From the NCBI GenBank assembly GCA_026706455.1, contig JAPOYS010000113.1, forward strand, positions 1-60,474: a stretch of 60,474 nt of DNA, given 5' to 3'. Below the pieces are notes generated by a model. That model made no database searches. It worked only from the letters and a program-made list of their open reading frames with translations, and was not told the origin of the DNA. A program made the position numbers and the translations under genes. Origin of the DNA: Chloroflexota bacterium (GTDB lineage: Bacteria; Chloroflexota; Anaerolineae; Aggregatilineales; Phototrophicaceae). Positions 9,132 through 17,292 of the stretch are shown here, piece by piece (the first letter of the stretch is position 1; each line of letters starts with the position of its first letter).

Positions 9132-9155
9132 AGAAGTAGTTCCAAGTTAGTCATG
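9121..9155. repeat. solitary end of the REP-pair (MITE-like) element plus one CACCGAG copy
   Basis: ACCGAGTTCACAGAAGTAG joins a 23-base stretch (9133-9155, AGTAGTTCCAAGTTAGTCATG and two more bases) that is the exact reverse complement of 12705-12727, the right end of the longer element there. No second end is nearby, so it appears to be a solo end. Confidence 0.6.
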
Positions 9156-9186
9156 CGCAGGCTCACTAGAACTCTATGACAGGAGT

Positions 9187-9211
9187 GGGCAAGCCACCGG
9201 CTCGCCCCTAC
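9187..9211 (-). repeat. REP-like hairpin (GTAG head on minus strand)
   Basis: GGGCAAGCC-ACC-GGCTCGCCC followed by CTAC forms a stem of nine positions with one mismatch. It lies between the GxxExxY gene and its right-hand repeat block. Confidence 0.6.
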
Positions 9212-9323
9212 GAAGATTCGATTATTTTGGCAATTTCTTTGATGCTGTAATCATTCTCATAACTTTCTTGGTGTTACTGAGTTCACTTGAGTACACAGAG
9301 AAAATTTCCGTCGCCAGATTATT

Positions 9324-9366
9324 CTCTCGGTGATCTCGAAAATCTCGGTGTCCTCGGTGGTAAAAA
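9324..9366. repeat. CTCGGTG repeat block, right side of the GxxExxY gene (inverted)
   Basis: Three CTCGGTG copies and CCTCGGTGGTAAAAAA end the block, mirroring TTTTCTACCACCGAG at 8617. The weaker GGTGTTACTGAGTTCAC near 9270 may be a decayed further copy. It ends 15 bases before the stop of the 9381-11150 gene. Confidence 0.7.
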
Positions 9367-9380
9367 AGCGTTACTTTCCA

Positions 9381-11150
9381 TTAGCGCGCCACGTCGCCCA
9401 GCTGGGATTCGTAAATCTCGCGGTAGATGTGGCTGTCAGCCATCAGCTGCTGGTGCGTGCCGCGCTCGGCGATGCGCCCGTCATCGAGCACCAGGATCTG
9501 GTCGGCATGGGTGACGCTGGTGATGCGCTGCGCGATGATGAAGGTCGTGGCCTCCGCCGCCAGCGATTCGAGCGCGGACTGGATTTTATACTCGGTCTCC
9601 ATATCGACCGCGCTGGTGCTGTCGTCAAAGACCAAGATGCCCGGCTGAATGAGCAAGGCGCGGGCGATGGCGAGGCGCTGCTTCTGCCCGCCGGACAGGT
9701 TGGCGCCGCCCGCTTCCACCAGGCTGTCGTAGCCAGCCGGCATCTGCATGATGAACTTATGCGCCTGCGCCGCTTGCGCCGCCGAGACCACCTCACCCAA
9801 GGTCGCCGCTGGCGCGCCAAAGGCGATATTGTCGCGCACGCTGCCGCTGAACAAAATCGACTCTTGCATCACCATGCCGATCTGCGCGCGCAAGGCGTCC
9901 ACATCCCAATCGCGCACATCGACGCCGTCCACTGTCACCGCCCCGCCGCTGACATCGTAGAAGCGCGAAATGAGATTCACCAGCGTGCTCTTGCCCGAGC
10001 CGGTGGCCCCGAGCAGCGCGATCTGCTGGCCCGGCTCCGCGGTAAAGCTGATCTCGTGCAAGACGTCATCGCCGCTGACGCGATTCGAAGCATTCGCTTT
10101 GCCAGAATTGCGCCGGCTGTAGTGGAAGGACACATTCTCAAAGCCGACGCGGCCGCTGATCGTTGCCGCTCGATGCGGTCTCTGCGCGGCAGCCAGCGTC
10201 GGCTCGGTATCGAGCACCTCCAGCAGGCGTTCGGCCGAGGCTTCCGCGCGCGCCGCCATCATCAGCAAATTGCCCAGAAAGAGCAAGGGGCCCATGCCGG
10301 TCATCAAATAGTTGTTGAAGGCGATCAACTCGCCGACCGTGAGCCGATCGCCAATCACGGACGCGCCGCCAAACCAGAGCACCGCTACCGTGCCCACATT
10401 CGTCAGCACTTGCAGGACGGGCATGGCGACCGCAATCAACTGACCAACTTCTATATTTCTTTCGCGATAATCCAGATTGCTCTCGCTGAACTGATCGATT
10501 TCGAAGCGACCGCGCACAAAAGCTTTTACCACCTGAATGCCGGCCAGATTCTCCTGCACCAGCGTATTCAAAGCGCCGAGCTTCTGCTGCACAACCGTGA
10601 AGAGGCGCGTCGCTTTCATCATCAGATAGCGAATGTAGATGGCCGAGACGCCCGCCACGGCGAACATGATCAGCGAGAGCTGCCAATCCGTCAGCAGCAG
10701 CAGCACCATACTGCCGATGATCATCAGCAAGACGCGCAGCAGCAGCGACAAGCCCGCGCTGGAAAACATGCGCACCACATCGACATCGCTGGAGACGCGC
10801 GTCATCAAGCGCCCGGTTTGCATCTGGTCGAGATTGGCGAAAGATAGCGATTGAATGTGGCGAAACAAGGCGTGGCGGATATCAAAAGCCAGCCCCTGCG
10901 AGACAACCGCGCGGCAGTATCCTTGCCCGAGCGTGCTCAGCGCGCCAATCATGGCGGCGATGAACATCCAAAAGGCGCCCAGCGCGATCATGTCCCAATC
11001 GCGCGGCTGTATGCCCCGGTCGATGATGAATTGCAGCAGGCGCGGCACGCTGAGCTCCATGGCGACGGGAAGCACGGTCGTCCAGAAGCCAAAGAAGAGA
11101 AACCAGGCATAGGGCCGCATAAATTCAAATGTGCGCAGAAGGGACTTCAT
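9381..11150 (-). CDS. heterodimeric ABC exporter subunit (degenerate Walker B half)
   Basis: This 589-residue half-transporter has a six-helix ABC_membrane domain at about residues 15-310 and then a nucleotide-binding domain: Walker A GATGSGKST, signature LSGGQKQR, Walker B GILVFDDSTSAVD. Asp replaces the catalytic Glu, so this site should be the non-hydrolytic one. A low-complexity insert (YSRRNSGKANASNR) lies just before Walker A. The start is ATG 11150 with GAGG upstream. It is the first gene of the exporter pair; the partner 6759-8588 begins only about 790 bp downstream because the GxxExxY region lies between them. Confidence 0.93.
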   Translation of the reverse strand: MKSLLRTFEFMRPYAWFLFFGFWTTVLPVAMELSVPRLLQFIIDRGIQPRDWDMIALGAFWMFIAAMIGALSTLGQGYCRAVVSQGLAFDIRHALFRHIQSLSFANLDQMQTGRLMTRVSSDVDVVRMFSSAGLSLLLRVLLMIIGSMVLLLLTDWQLSLIMFAVAGVSAIYIRYLMMKATRLFTVVQQKLGALNTLVQENLAGIQVVKAFVRGRFEIDQFSESNLDYRERNIEVGQLIAVAMPVLQVLTNVGTVAVLWFGGASVIGDRLTVGELIAFNNYLMTGMGPLLFLGNLLMMAARAEASAERLLEVLDTEPTLAAAQRPHRAATISGRVGFENVSFHYSRRNSGKANASNRVSGDDVLHEISFTAEPGQQIALLGATGSGKSTLVNLISRFYDVSGGAVTVDGVDVRDWDVDALRAQIGMVMQESILFSGSVRDNIAFGAPAATLGEVVSAAQAAQAHKFIMQMPAGYDSLVEAGGANLSGGQKQRLAIARALLIQPGILVFDDSTSAVDMETEYKIQSALESLAAEATTFIIAQRITSVTHADQILVLDDGRIAERGTHQQLMADSHIYREIYESQLGDVAR

Positions 11151-11182
11151 GCCCTCAGTCTACCCGTGCTGGCGGCAGGTGT

Positions 11183-11412
11183 GTAGGGGCGAGGCTTGTC
11201 TCGCCCGATTATCTGAAACGGCCTATGTGGGCGACATGGTATGTCGCCTCTACAATGCGCATTTGGCGGGCGCGCGGGCGTTTGACCCGCTGTGTCGGCG
11301 GTCAGTGTCTACGCGACCTACGCGCAGCGCCGAAACGCCCCTACAACGCAATTTGGCGGGCGCGTGCGCGGACGACCCCACGCGCGCGTAGGGGCGAGAC
11401 GGTGGCTAGCCC
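11183..11412. repeat. cluster of REP-like hairpins in the 11151-11496 intergenic region
   Basis: Three hairpins are recognised. GTAG GGGCGAG-n6-CTCGCCC lies at 11183-11206. GGGCGACAT-GGT-ATGTCGCC followed by CTCTAC lies at 11229-11253 on the opposite strand. GTAG GGGCGAGAC-GGT-GGCTAGCCC lies at 11388-11412. Between them a half copy ends CGCCCCTAC near 11342. A 20-base segment at 11299-11318 recurs exactly, inverted, at 14693-14712. The interval separates the divergent exporter and LacI-type genes; apart from the promoter at 11440 nothing else is recognised. Confidence 0.65.
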
Positions 11413-11439
11413 GAATGAATTGGAGCGACCATTCCTAAT

Positions 11440-11466
11440 TTGATAGTCCCATACGATACATATAAT
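11440..11466 (+). promoter_or_regulatory. candidate promoter for the LacI-type regulator
   Basis: TTGATA (11440-11445) and a perfect TATAAT (11461-11466) are separated by 15 bases, about 30 bases upstream of the ATG at 11497. The spacer is slightly short, but the hexamers are good and local DNA is AT-rich. Confidence 0.5.
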
Positions 11467-11496
11467 CACTATGGTGAACCTGACTATGGAAGCAGC

Positions 11497-12495
11497 ATGA
11501 TGGCGATCACGCTGAAAAATGTTGCTTCGGTCGCCGGCGTCTCGACAGCGACCGTCTCCAGAGCCCTCGCCGGCAGCGAACGGGTAGCGCCGCAAACCGC
11601 CAGCCACATTAAGACAATTGCTGAGGACCTGGGTTATCGCTTTGACAACGTCGCCCGCGCCCTGCGGCAAAAGCGCAGCAATCTCGTGGGCATGGTCGTC
11701 CCCGATTTCGCCTTCCCTTACGTCCAGGAACTGCTCGTCGCGCTCAATCAGGAGCTCTTCCAGGCTGAACTCGTGCTCGCCTGCGTCTCGTCATTCGGCG
11801 CCCTTGATCGCGAATTGGCGCAGGTCGAACGACTGCTCGGGCAGCGCATCGACGCGCTGCTATTGATGCCGGTCGATCCTGTTGGCAGCGCGGCAGTTGT
11901 CGATATCGCCCGTGCGGAAGAGGTGCCGGTCTTCCAGCTATTCCGCCGCGTACAGCACGCGTAAACCCTCGACTTTCTGCTGGATTACGACGCCGCTTTA
12001 GCCTTTGCCATCCGCAGCATTGCGCCGGGCGCGATACGCAGATTCGTATACGTGGACGACGACCCGTCTTCCGCCGGCGAGGACAAACGCAGCGCCGCCC
12101 GGCGCCTAGCGAAGCAATTGCCAGGCGACAGCCTTTTGCAGATCAAATTCCGCAGGCTCGGCACAAGGCTGGAAGTCTCATGCGAAAGCGCGCTGCAGAA
12201 TCTGAAACGCGAGCCCGCTCCCGATCTTATCGTCGTCAGCAGCAATGAGATATTGCCCCAAGTGGTCGATTTTGTAGAAGGGGATTCATCGGAGCCCTTA
12301 GGACCGCCCATCCTTTGCCTGGCCGTCACCGACCCGACGCCGGTATCCGAGAGCGCGTCGATTGTTTCGCTCGAATTTCCAATGATCGGAGTCGCCAAAG
12401 ATATCGTTGTACAGATTGACGCCTGGATGAATGACGAACCCGTCCGGCGGGAAACTGTGCGGATGCAGCCGATCCTCAATTTGAGTCATCGCTAA
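11497..12495 (+). pseudogene. LacI-family transcriptional regulator interrupted by one in-frame TAA
   Basis: Read through, the frame gives about 332 residues, a normal LacI length. The N-terminal helix-turn-helix is perfect: ITLKNVASVAGVSTATVSRA, then the hinge region FDNVARALRQKRSNLVGMVV. The sugar-binding domain starts normally, but TAA at 11962-11964 follows FRRVQHA (residue 155). The same frame then continues without a shift (TLDFLLDYDAALAFAIRSIAP) to the stop at 12495. A single base change would explain it. Either the gene is freshly inactivated, the stop is a sequence error, or a short DNA-binding fragment is made. The likely targets are neighbouring sugar-uptake genes, but no operator assignment is possible. 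Confidence 0.8.
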
Positions 12496-12513
12496 TCGGC
12501 GGCTCTGTGACGC

Positions 12514-12538
12514 GGGCGAGTCATCGCCTCGCCCCTAG
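12514..12538. repeat. REP-like hairpin downstream of the LacI-type gene
   Basis: GGGCGAG-TCATCGC-CTCGCCC followed by CTAG instead of CTAC. It has seven perfect stem pairs, 18 bases after the regulator stop, and could also act as a terminator hairpin. Confidence 0.55.
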
Positions 12539-12564
12539 GCGCAGACTTTTGGGCGCGGGCCAAT

Positions 12565-12727
12565 CACAGAAGTAGAACCAATTAAAGTAATGCAAATTTC
12601 ACTAAAGCAACGATTGTAGGGGCGACATATCATGTCTCCCAAAACCACATATCGCAGTGGCGGCGGGCGACCAGATTGGGCGCCCCTACGAGGCTCGCTT
12701 CTTTCGCATGACTAACTTGGAACTACT
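12565..12727. repeat. REP-pair (BIME/MITE-like) element, copy 1
   Basis: The two ends form imperfect inverted repeats: CACAGAAGTAGAACCAATTA on the left and, reading the right end reversed, AGTAGTTCCAAGTTAGTCAT. Inside lie two REP hairpins pointing at each other: GTAG GGGCGACAT-ATC-ATGTCTCCC at 12616-12640 and GGGCGACC-AGATT-GGGCGCCC CTAC at 12665-12689. From 12616 to 12712 it aligns without gaps to 39546-39642 with about a dozen mismatches. The right end runs into the esterase gene and supplies its last codons and TAG stop. Confidence 0.7.
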
Positions 12728-13656
12728 GAGCCGCCCCTAGGCGCCCAGGATTCTGGAGGCGCAGTTCTGTCGATGTGCCGTCCGAGCTGATGAATTGCCG
12801 CGTCGGCCTCCGGTACTGTACCAGCGAAGAATTGAAAGCTGTGCGGCATGAGCGGGAACAGATCGTAGCGCAGCGGCGCGCCCTCAGCGCGAGCCAGCTC
12901 TTGCAAGCGCGTCGAATCGTCGACGAGCATGTCATGTTCCGCCCCTTGCAGGTAAATCGGCGGCAGGCCGCGCAAGCTGCCATAAATGGGCGAGGCGTAG
13001 GGATGGGACAATTCGTCGGCGTCGGTCACGTATAGATTGGCGAAAGCTTCGAGGCTTGTGTGCCTCAAGAAAAGCGCCCGCTCCCGATTCCTTTCGATCG
13101 ATTCGCTCCTCAAAGTCAGATCCAGCCAGGGGCATAGCAGCGCGAGACAGGCGGGCAGCCGCCGCCCCTCATCCCGCAGTTTCATCGCCGCGCTCAGCGC
13201 CAAGCCACCGCCAGCCGAATCACCTGCGAGAACAATCGCGCCATCGAAAAACTCGCGCGACTCGGTGAAGCGGCGCGTGAAGGCGGCGCATTCTTCCAGC
13301 GCTTGGGGAAAGGGATGCTCCGGCGCCAGGCTGTAATCGGGAATAAAGACTTCCGCGCGACAGGCGGCCGCGATATGCCCGGCGAAGCGGCTGTGCGTCG
13401 CGGGCGACATCAAGGCGAAGCCCCCGCCATGCAGGAAGATCAGCTTGCGGCGCGGGTGGCAATTGGCTGGCCGAGCCACGATCGTTCGCAAGCCGGCGAT
13501 CGGCCGCTCGTCAAATTCGACCTTTGTGGGTTCGCCCGTCAAAACGCCGGCATGACTCGAATTGCGCCGCTCTTGCTCCAGATTGAAGCCGCCGCTGGCT
13601 TCGTCTTTGGCGCGCCGGATTTCGTCGAAGAGCAGTTGCGCTTGCTCACTGAGCAT
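12712..13656 (-). CDS. alpha/beta hydrolase, hormone-sensitive-lipase type esterase
   Basis: This 314-residue cytoplasmic enzyme (Abhydrolase_3) carries HGGGFAL, the oxyanion-hole motif, near residue 75 and the nucleophile elbow GDSAGGG near 145. Candidate catalytic Asp and His lie in EHDMLVDDS and LMPHSFQFF toward the C-terminus. It would hydrolyse short acyl esters, perhaps acetyl groups from carbohydrates, but the substrate is not shown. The final codons, Ser-Val-Val-Pro-Ser and TAG, are encoded by the end of the repeat element 12565-12727, so the original C-terminus was replaced. Confidence 0.88.
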   Translation of the reverse strand: MLSEQAQLLFDEIRRAKDEASGGFNLEQERRNSSHAGVLTGEPTKVEFDERPIAGLRTIVARPANCHPRRKLIFLHGGGFALMSPATHSRFAGHIAAACRAEVFIPDYSLAPEHPFPQALEECAAFTRRFTESREFFDGAIVLAGDSAGGGLALSAAMKLRDEGRRLPACLALLCPWLDLTLRSESIERNRERALFLRHTSLEAFANLYVTDADELSHPYASPIYGSLRGLPPIYLQGAEHDMLVDDSTRLQELARAEGAPLRYDLFPLMPHSFQFFAGTVPEADAAIHQLGRHIDRTAPPESWAPRGGSVVPS

Positions 13657-13709
13657 AAGCCATATCTAGCTAGTCTGATAAATGATGATGGCAAGCCGAC
13701 GGCGCGGAC

Positions 13710-13734
13710 GGGCGACTCGGTGAGTCGCCCCTTC
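13710..13734 (-). repeat. REP-like hairpin with perfect 9-bp stem
   Basis: GGGCGACTC-GGT-GAGTCGCCC followed by CTTC. It lies between the esterase start and the end of the BMP-type permease gene. Confidence 0.6.
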
Positions 13735-13750
13735 ACATTGTGTCATATCA

Positions 13751-14638
13751 CTAGCCGCCCGAATGTCGGCGATGGGCGAAGGCGCCGCGCAGAGTTACAA
13801 AAATCATCGTGGCGATGAAGGGAATCATCAATATGAATTGACGCGGGATATTGCTTTCGCCGGCGTAAATCTGGCTGTTGATGCCGACCGCGTCCGCCAA
13901 GCCGAAGAATAGCCCAGCCAGTGTCGTGCGGATCGGCTCGAGCGAACCGAAGAGAATCGCCGCTAAGGCGATGAACCCGCGTCCGTTCGTCATGTTTTCG
14001 CTGAAAGCCGCCAGCCCGCCAACCGACAGCTCCGCCCCAGCCAAGGCGCAGCAGAGCCCCGTGATGAGCATGGCAATCAATTTCGTGCGGCTGATATCGA
14101 CGCCGGCCGCTTCAGCCGCGTAGGGATACTCGCCCACCGCCGCGATCTGCAAGCCCAGGCGCGAGCGCCGCAAGAGCAGCCAGACGATGAAGACAAAAAC
14201 CGGCAGCAGCCAAGCCAGGATGGAAAGCTCCGACACAAAGGCGAGGAGCCCCTCCTGCGGTCCGACGACAGGCTGCGGCAAGCGCACGGCCGAGGTCATG
14301 GAGCCGCGCTTGTTGAAGAGCGCGTTCATCAGAAATGCGGCGCCGCCCACGCAGAGTGTCGTCAAGCCCAGTCCGCTGATGATCATATCGGCGCCGAAAC
14401 GGTCTATCAAAAGCCAGTACACAAACGAGAGGATCAGATTCACTGCGATAGCGCCCAGGATGCCGAGCCAGACCGAGCCCGTCGCTGTGCCAAAAGCGAC
14501 TGTGGCGAAGGCGCCTGCCAGCATCAGACCCTCGATGCCAATATGAAATATGCCGGCGCGCACCGAAAAGAGCCCGCCCAGCCCCGCGAATATCAGCGGC
14601 GCCGATAAGCGTATCGTTGTCACGACGAACTGTTCCAT
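13751..14638 (-). CDS. BMP-type (nucleoside/purine) ABC transporter permease 2
   Basis: This 295-residue BPD_transp_2 permease has about eight hydrophobic segments. Typical elements are LIFAGLGGLFSVRAGIFHIGIEG near residue 14 and the cytoplasmic loop GEYPYAAEAAGVDISRTKLI. It is the last of four genes in the order binding protein, double ATPase, permease, permease, matching NupNOPQ/YufNOPQ-type nucleoside importers. It would pair with the 14723-15757 product to form the channel. A REP hairpin fills the short gap to that gene. Confidence 0.9.
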   Translation of the reverse strand: MEQFVVTTIRLSAPLIFAGLGGLFSVRAGIFHIGIEGLMLAGAFATVAFGTATGSVWLGILGAIAVNLILSFVYWLLIDRFGADMIISGLGLTTLCVGGAAFLMNALFNKRGSMTSAVRLPQPVVGPQEGLLAFVSELSILAWLLPVFVFIVWLLLRRSRLGLQIAAVGEYPYAAEAAGVDISRTKLIAMLITGLCCALAGAELSVGGLAAFSENMTNGRGFIALAAILFGSLEPIRTTLAGLFFGLADAVGINSQIYAGESNIPRQFILMIPFIATMIFVTLRGAFAHRRHSGG

Positions 14639-14680
14639 ATCAGGTTTCTTCTACGCCGTTCCCCCGCCGACGCTGTATTA

Positions 14681-14726
14681 GGGCGACCCAAGGGTCGCGT
14701 AGACACTGACCGTCAGTCGCCCCTAC
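14681..14726 (-). repeat. composite REP-like hairpin overlapping the permease stop codon
   Basis: Two pieces are joined: GGGCGACCC-AA-GGGTCGC at 14681-14699 and the arm CAGTCGCCCCTAC ending at 14726. On the minus strand the GTAG head (14726-14723) contains the TAG stop of the 14723-15757 gene. A 20-base part (14693-14712) recurs inverted at 11299-11318. Confidence 0.6.
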
Positions 14727-15757
14727 AATTTCTGGCCTTGGTTCCGCCTGCGGCGCTGCCACAGGAACTGCGCCGTGATCAACAACGCGACCAACCCTTC
14801 GATAATGCGCAAACCCGAGCTCGGCAGCCGACTGACGATGGGCAAGAAGAGTATCGCCGCCTGCAAGCCGCCGAAAAACAGAGCGGCTGCGAGCGCGCCA
14901 GGGATACGCAGCATGCCCACGATGGCGACCACGATTGCCGTGAAGCCCAGGGTCGGCGTCGCGCCAGTGACCAGCCGCGCGCTTGGACCCAATACCTCCA
15001 GCGCGCCCGCCAAGCCGGCGAATGCGCCCGCCAGCAGATAGGTTGTGATATGAATGCGCTTAATCTGCAAGCCCTGCCAGGCGGCCACTCGCGGGCTGCT
15101 GCCGACCAGCCTGCTCTTCAAGCCGAAGGGGCTGCGCTCGATGATGATCCAGGCGAGTAGAGCGGCGACGACCACGATCAGGATCAACTCAATGGAGACG
15201 CCAGTCCCATCGGATAAGCGAAACATGCGATCGACCCGGGGCGTGGAGGCTGTTTCGCCGCGCGTCGCGTCATCCTTCAGCGGTCCCGTCGTCACCCACT
15301 GTATCAGCAGCGCGGCGATGAAATTCAGCATCAAGGTATTGATGACTTCATCCGCGTTGAAAAAGACTTTCAAGACGCCCGCGATCGCTGACCACAAAGC
15401 GCCCAAGATGATGCCGGCGAGCAAAGCCAGTGGAATCACCAGAACGGGCGGCCAGCCGGGCAGCAGAAGCGCCACCGACGCGGCGCCGAGGCCGCCGAGC
15501 AGAATTTGGCCCTGCGCGCCGATATTGAACTCGCCCGTTCGCAGCGTAATGATGATGCCGAAGCTGATGACAGCCAATGGAATCGCCCAGCGAATCGATT
15601 GCTCCAAAGAACCGGGCGCCGCGATAGCGCCCTGCCATAAGCCGTTGACGACCTCGACGATATCGTAACCGGCGCCGGCGAAGAGCGTAAAGCCGAGAAT
15701 GAAAGCCAGCGCAATCGGCGAAGCGACGCGGAGGCCAATCGCCAGCCAGCGGCTCAC
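14723..15757 (-). CDS. BMP-type (nucleoside/purine) ABC transporter permease 1
   Basis: This 344-residue BPD_transp_2 permease has about nine membrane segments. Family features include GEFNIGAQGQILLGGLGAAS near residue 92 and the long loop VGSSPRVAAWQGLQIKRI. Its start overlaps the ATPase stop by 4 bases (ATGA), implying translational coupling. The end is unusual: the stop TAG is part of the GTAG head of a REP-like hairpin, which may also mark the transcript end or stabilise it. Confidence 0.92.
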   Translation of the reverse strand: MSRWLAIGLRVASPIALAFILGFTLFAGAGYDIVEVVNGLWQGAIAAPGSLEQSIRWAIPLAVISFGIIITLRTGEFNIGAQGQILLGGLGAASVALLLPGWPPVLVIPLALLAGIILGALWSAIAGVLKVFFNADEVINTLMLNFIAALLIQWVTTGPLKDDATRGETASTPRVDRMFRLSDGTGVSIELILIVVVAALLAWIIIERSPFGLKSRLVGSSPRVAAWQGLQIKRIHITTYLLAGAFAGLAGALEVLGPSARLVTGATPTLGFTAIVVAIVGMLRIPGALAAALFFGGLQAAILFLPIVSRLPSSGLRIIEGLVALLITAQFLWQRRRRNQGQKL

Positions 15758-17292
15758 CGCGCTGCTCCGATCATGCTGTCGCCGATGACTTGCATGTCAA
15801 ACGGCGGCGCGTACTCGGCCATAATTTGCCCGCCGCGCATGACGCCGATGCGATCGGACAGGCTGAACAGTTCATCCAAATCAGAGGACACAAGCATGAT
15901 GCTGGCGCCAGCCTGCCGCAGCTGGCGCAGAACGCCCCAAACGTACTGCGTCGCGCGAAAGTCCAGCCCGCGGGTCGGCTGCGCGGCGATCACGACGCGG
16001 GCGCCTTGCGCCAGCTCCCGCGCCAGAATCAGACGCTGCATATTGCCGCCGGAAAGAGAGCCGGCCGGCTGATCGAGCGATTCATACTGCACATCGAATG
16101 CTTCCAGCGCCAGTCGGGCGGCTTCTCGCATCGCGCCGATCTTTAGCGGACCAAAGCGCGACCGACGGAAATTCTCCGCGTTCCAGATTGTGACGTTCTC
16201 CCACAGCGCCAACGGTAAACTGAGGCCTTCGGTCACGCGATCAAAAGGGACGGCTCGCAGCCCGATTGTTCGCCGCTGATGGTGCTTCAAATCCGTGACA
16301 TCCTGCCCAAGGAGCTCCACCCTGCCACTCCGCGCGGACATCAAGCCAGTCAACACATCCACCAGGCTCCGCTGCCCATTGCCTTCCACACCGGCGATGC
16401 CCAGGATTTCAGCCGATTCCAGCGCCAGCGACACCGCGGCCAGCGCTGGCTCCGTCTCTGAATGGCGCGTATTGACGCCAGCCAGCGACAGGTTGACCGT
16501 TCTAGTTTTGTCCGACTCGCGCGTTTCGGTTGCTCCCGCTGGTCCTTCGACTGAAGCGCCCTCGCCAATGATGAGATCGCTGAGCCGCTGTTCGCTGACC
16601 GCCGCGATTTCGGTCGGCGGCAGGACCAGCCGCCCGGCGCGCAAGACCGCAATCGTGTCGGCGATCGCCATGACTTCGCGCAGTTTGTGCAAGATCAGCA
16701 GCAGCGTCACGCCCGCGTCGCGCAGTTGCCGCAGACGCGCGAACAGGCGCTCGACGCCGCCGGGGGAGAGCAGCGCCGTCGGTTCATCCAGGATCAAGAT
16801 CTGCGCTTGACCAGCCAACGCGCGCAGGATCTCCAGCGACTGGTTCGTTTCAATCGGCAAGTCGCGGATTTTCGCGCTCGGCGAGACCTTAATGTCGGCG
16901 CGCCGCAACTCGCGCAGCCAGGCGGACCTCAGCGCTCCGTATGAATAAAACGCGCCCGCGTATTTTCGGGCTGATACCAACTCCAAAGCCTCAGCCACCG
17001 TGAAGTTTGGCGGCAAAGTGAAGCGTTGGTGGACGATATCCAAGCCGAGCTTGCGCGCCTGCTGGACGCTGGATTCGCGGATTTCTTCTTCGCGGATCCA
17101 ATAGCGGCCGCCCGCCGGCTGGATGATGCCGGCCAGGACGCGCGCCAGCGATGTCTTGCCCGCGCCATTCTGGCCGACGAGCGCATGGATTCTGCCCGCT
17201 TCAAATGCCAGCGATGTCGGTTGCAGCGCCTGGACATCACCGTAGGCGACCGCGATTTCTTCGCAGCGAAGAACGATTTCGGCGCTAGCCAC
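15754..17292 (-). CDS. BMP-type (nucleoside/purine) ABC transporter double ATP-binding protein
   Basis: This 512-residue protein has two fused nucleotide-binding domains. The first has Walker A GQNGAGKTS near residue 40 and Walker B ILILDEPTALLSP, but its signature is degenerate (LPIETNQSLEI). The second has a degenerate Walker A (GVEGNGQRS), a good signature LSGGNMQR and a weak Walker B (VVIAAQPTRGLDF). This asymmetry is normal for the NupO/YufO and RbsA class. It overlaps the binding-protein gene by 8 bases and the permease by 4, so the four genes form a tight operon. Confidence 0.92.
   Translation of the reverse strand: MASAEIVLRCEEIAVAYGDVQALQPTSLAFEAGRIHALVGQNGAGKTSLARVLAGIIQPAGGRYWIREEEIRESSVQQARKLGLDIVHQRFTLPPNFTVAEALELVSARKYAGAFYSYGALRSAWLRELRRADIKVSPSAKIRDLPIETNQSLEILRALAGQAQILILDEPTALLSPGGVERLFARLRQLRDAGVTLLLILHKLREVMAIADTIAVLRAGRLVLPPTEIAAVSEQRLSDLIIGEGASVEGPAGATETRESDKTRTVNLSLAGVNTRHSETEPALAAVSLALESAEILGIAGVEGNGQRSLVDVLTGLMSARSGRVELLGQDVTDLKHHQRRTIGLRAVPFDRVTEGLSLPLALWENVTIWNAENFRRSRFGPLKIGAMREAARLALEAFDVQYESLDQPAGSLSGGNMQRLILARELAQGARVVIAAQPTRGLDFRATQYVWGVLRQLRQAGASIMLVSSDLDELFSLSDRIGVMRGGQIMAEYAPPFDMQVIGDSMIGAAR

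Noticed and set aside
9330..10847. Long plus-strand reading frame opposite the exporter subunit
   Set aside because: Antisense to an unmistakable ABC exporter; protein composition (His, Gln, Arg rich) is that of a shadow frame.
11275..11292. Hairpin CGGGCG-TTTGA-CCCG as another REP copy
   Set aside because: It lacks the GTAG head and the conserved GGGCGA stem, so it may be a decayed copy or chance.
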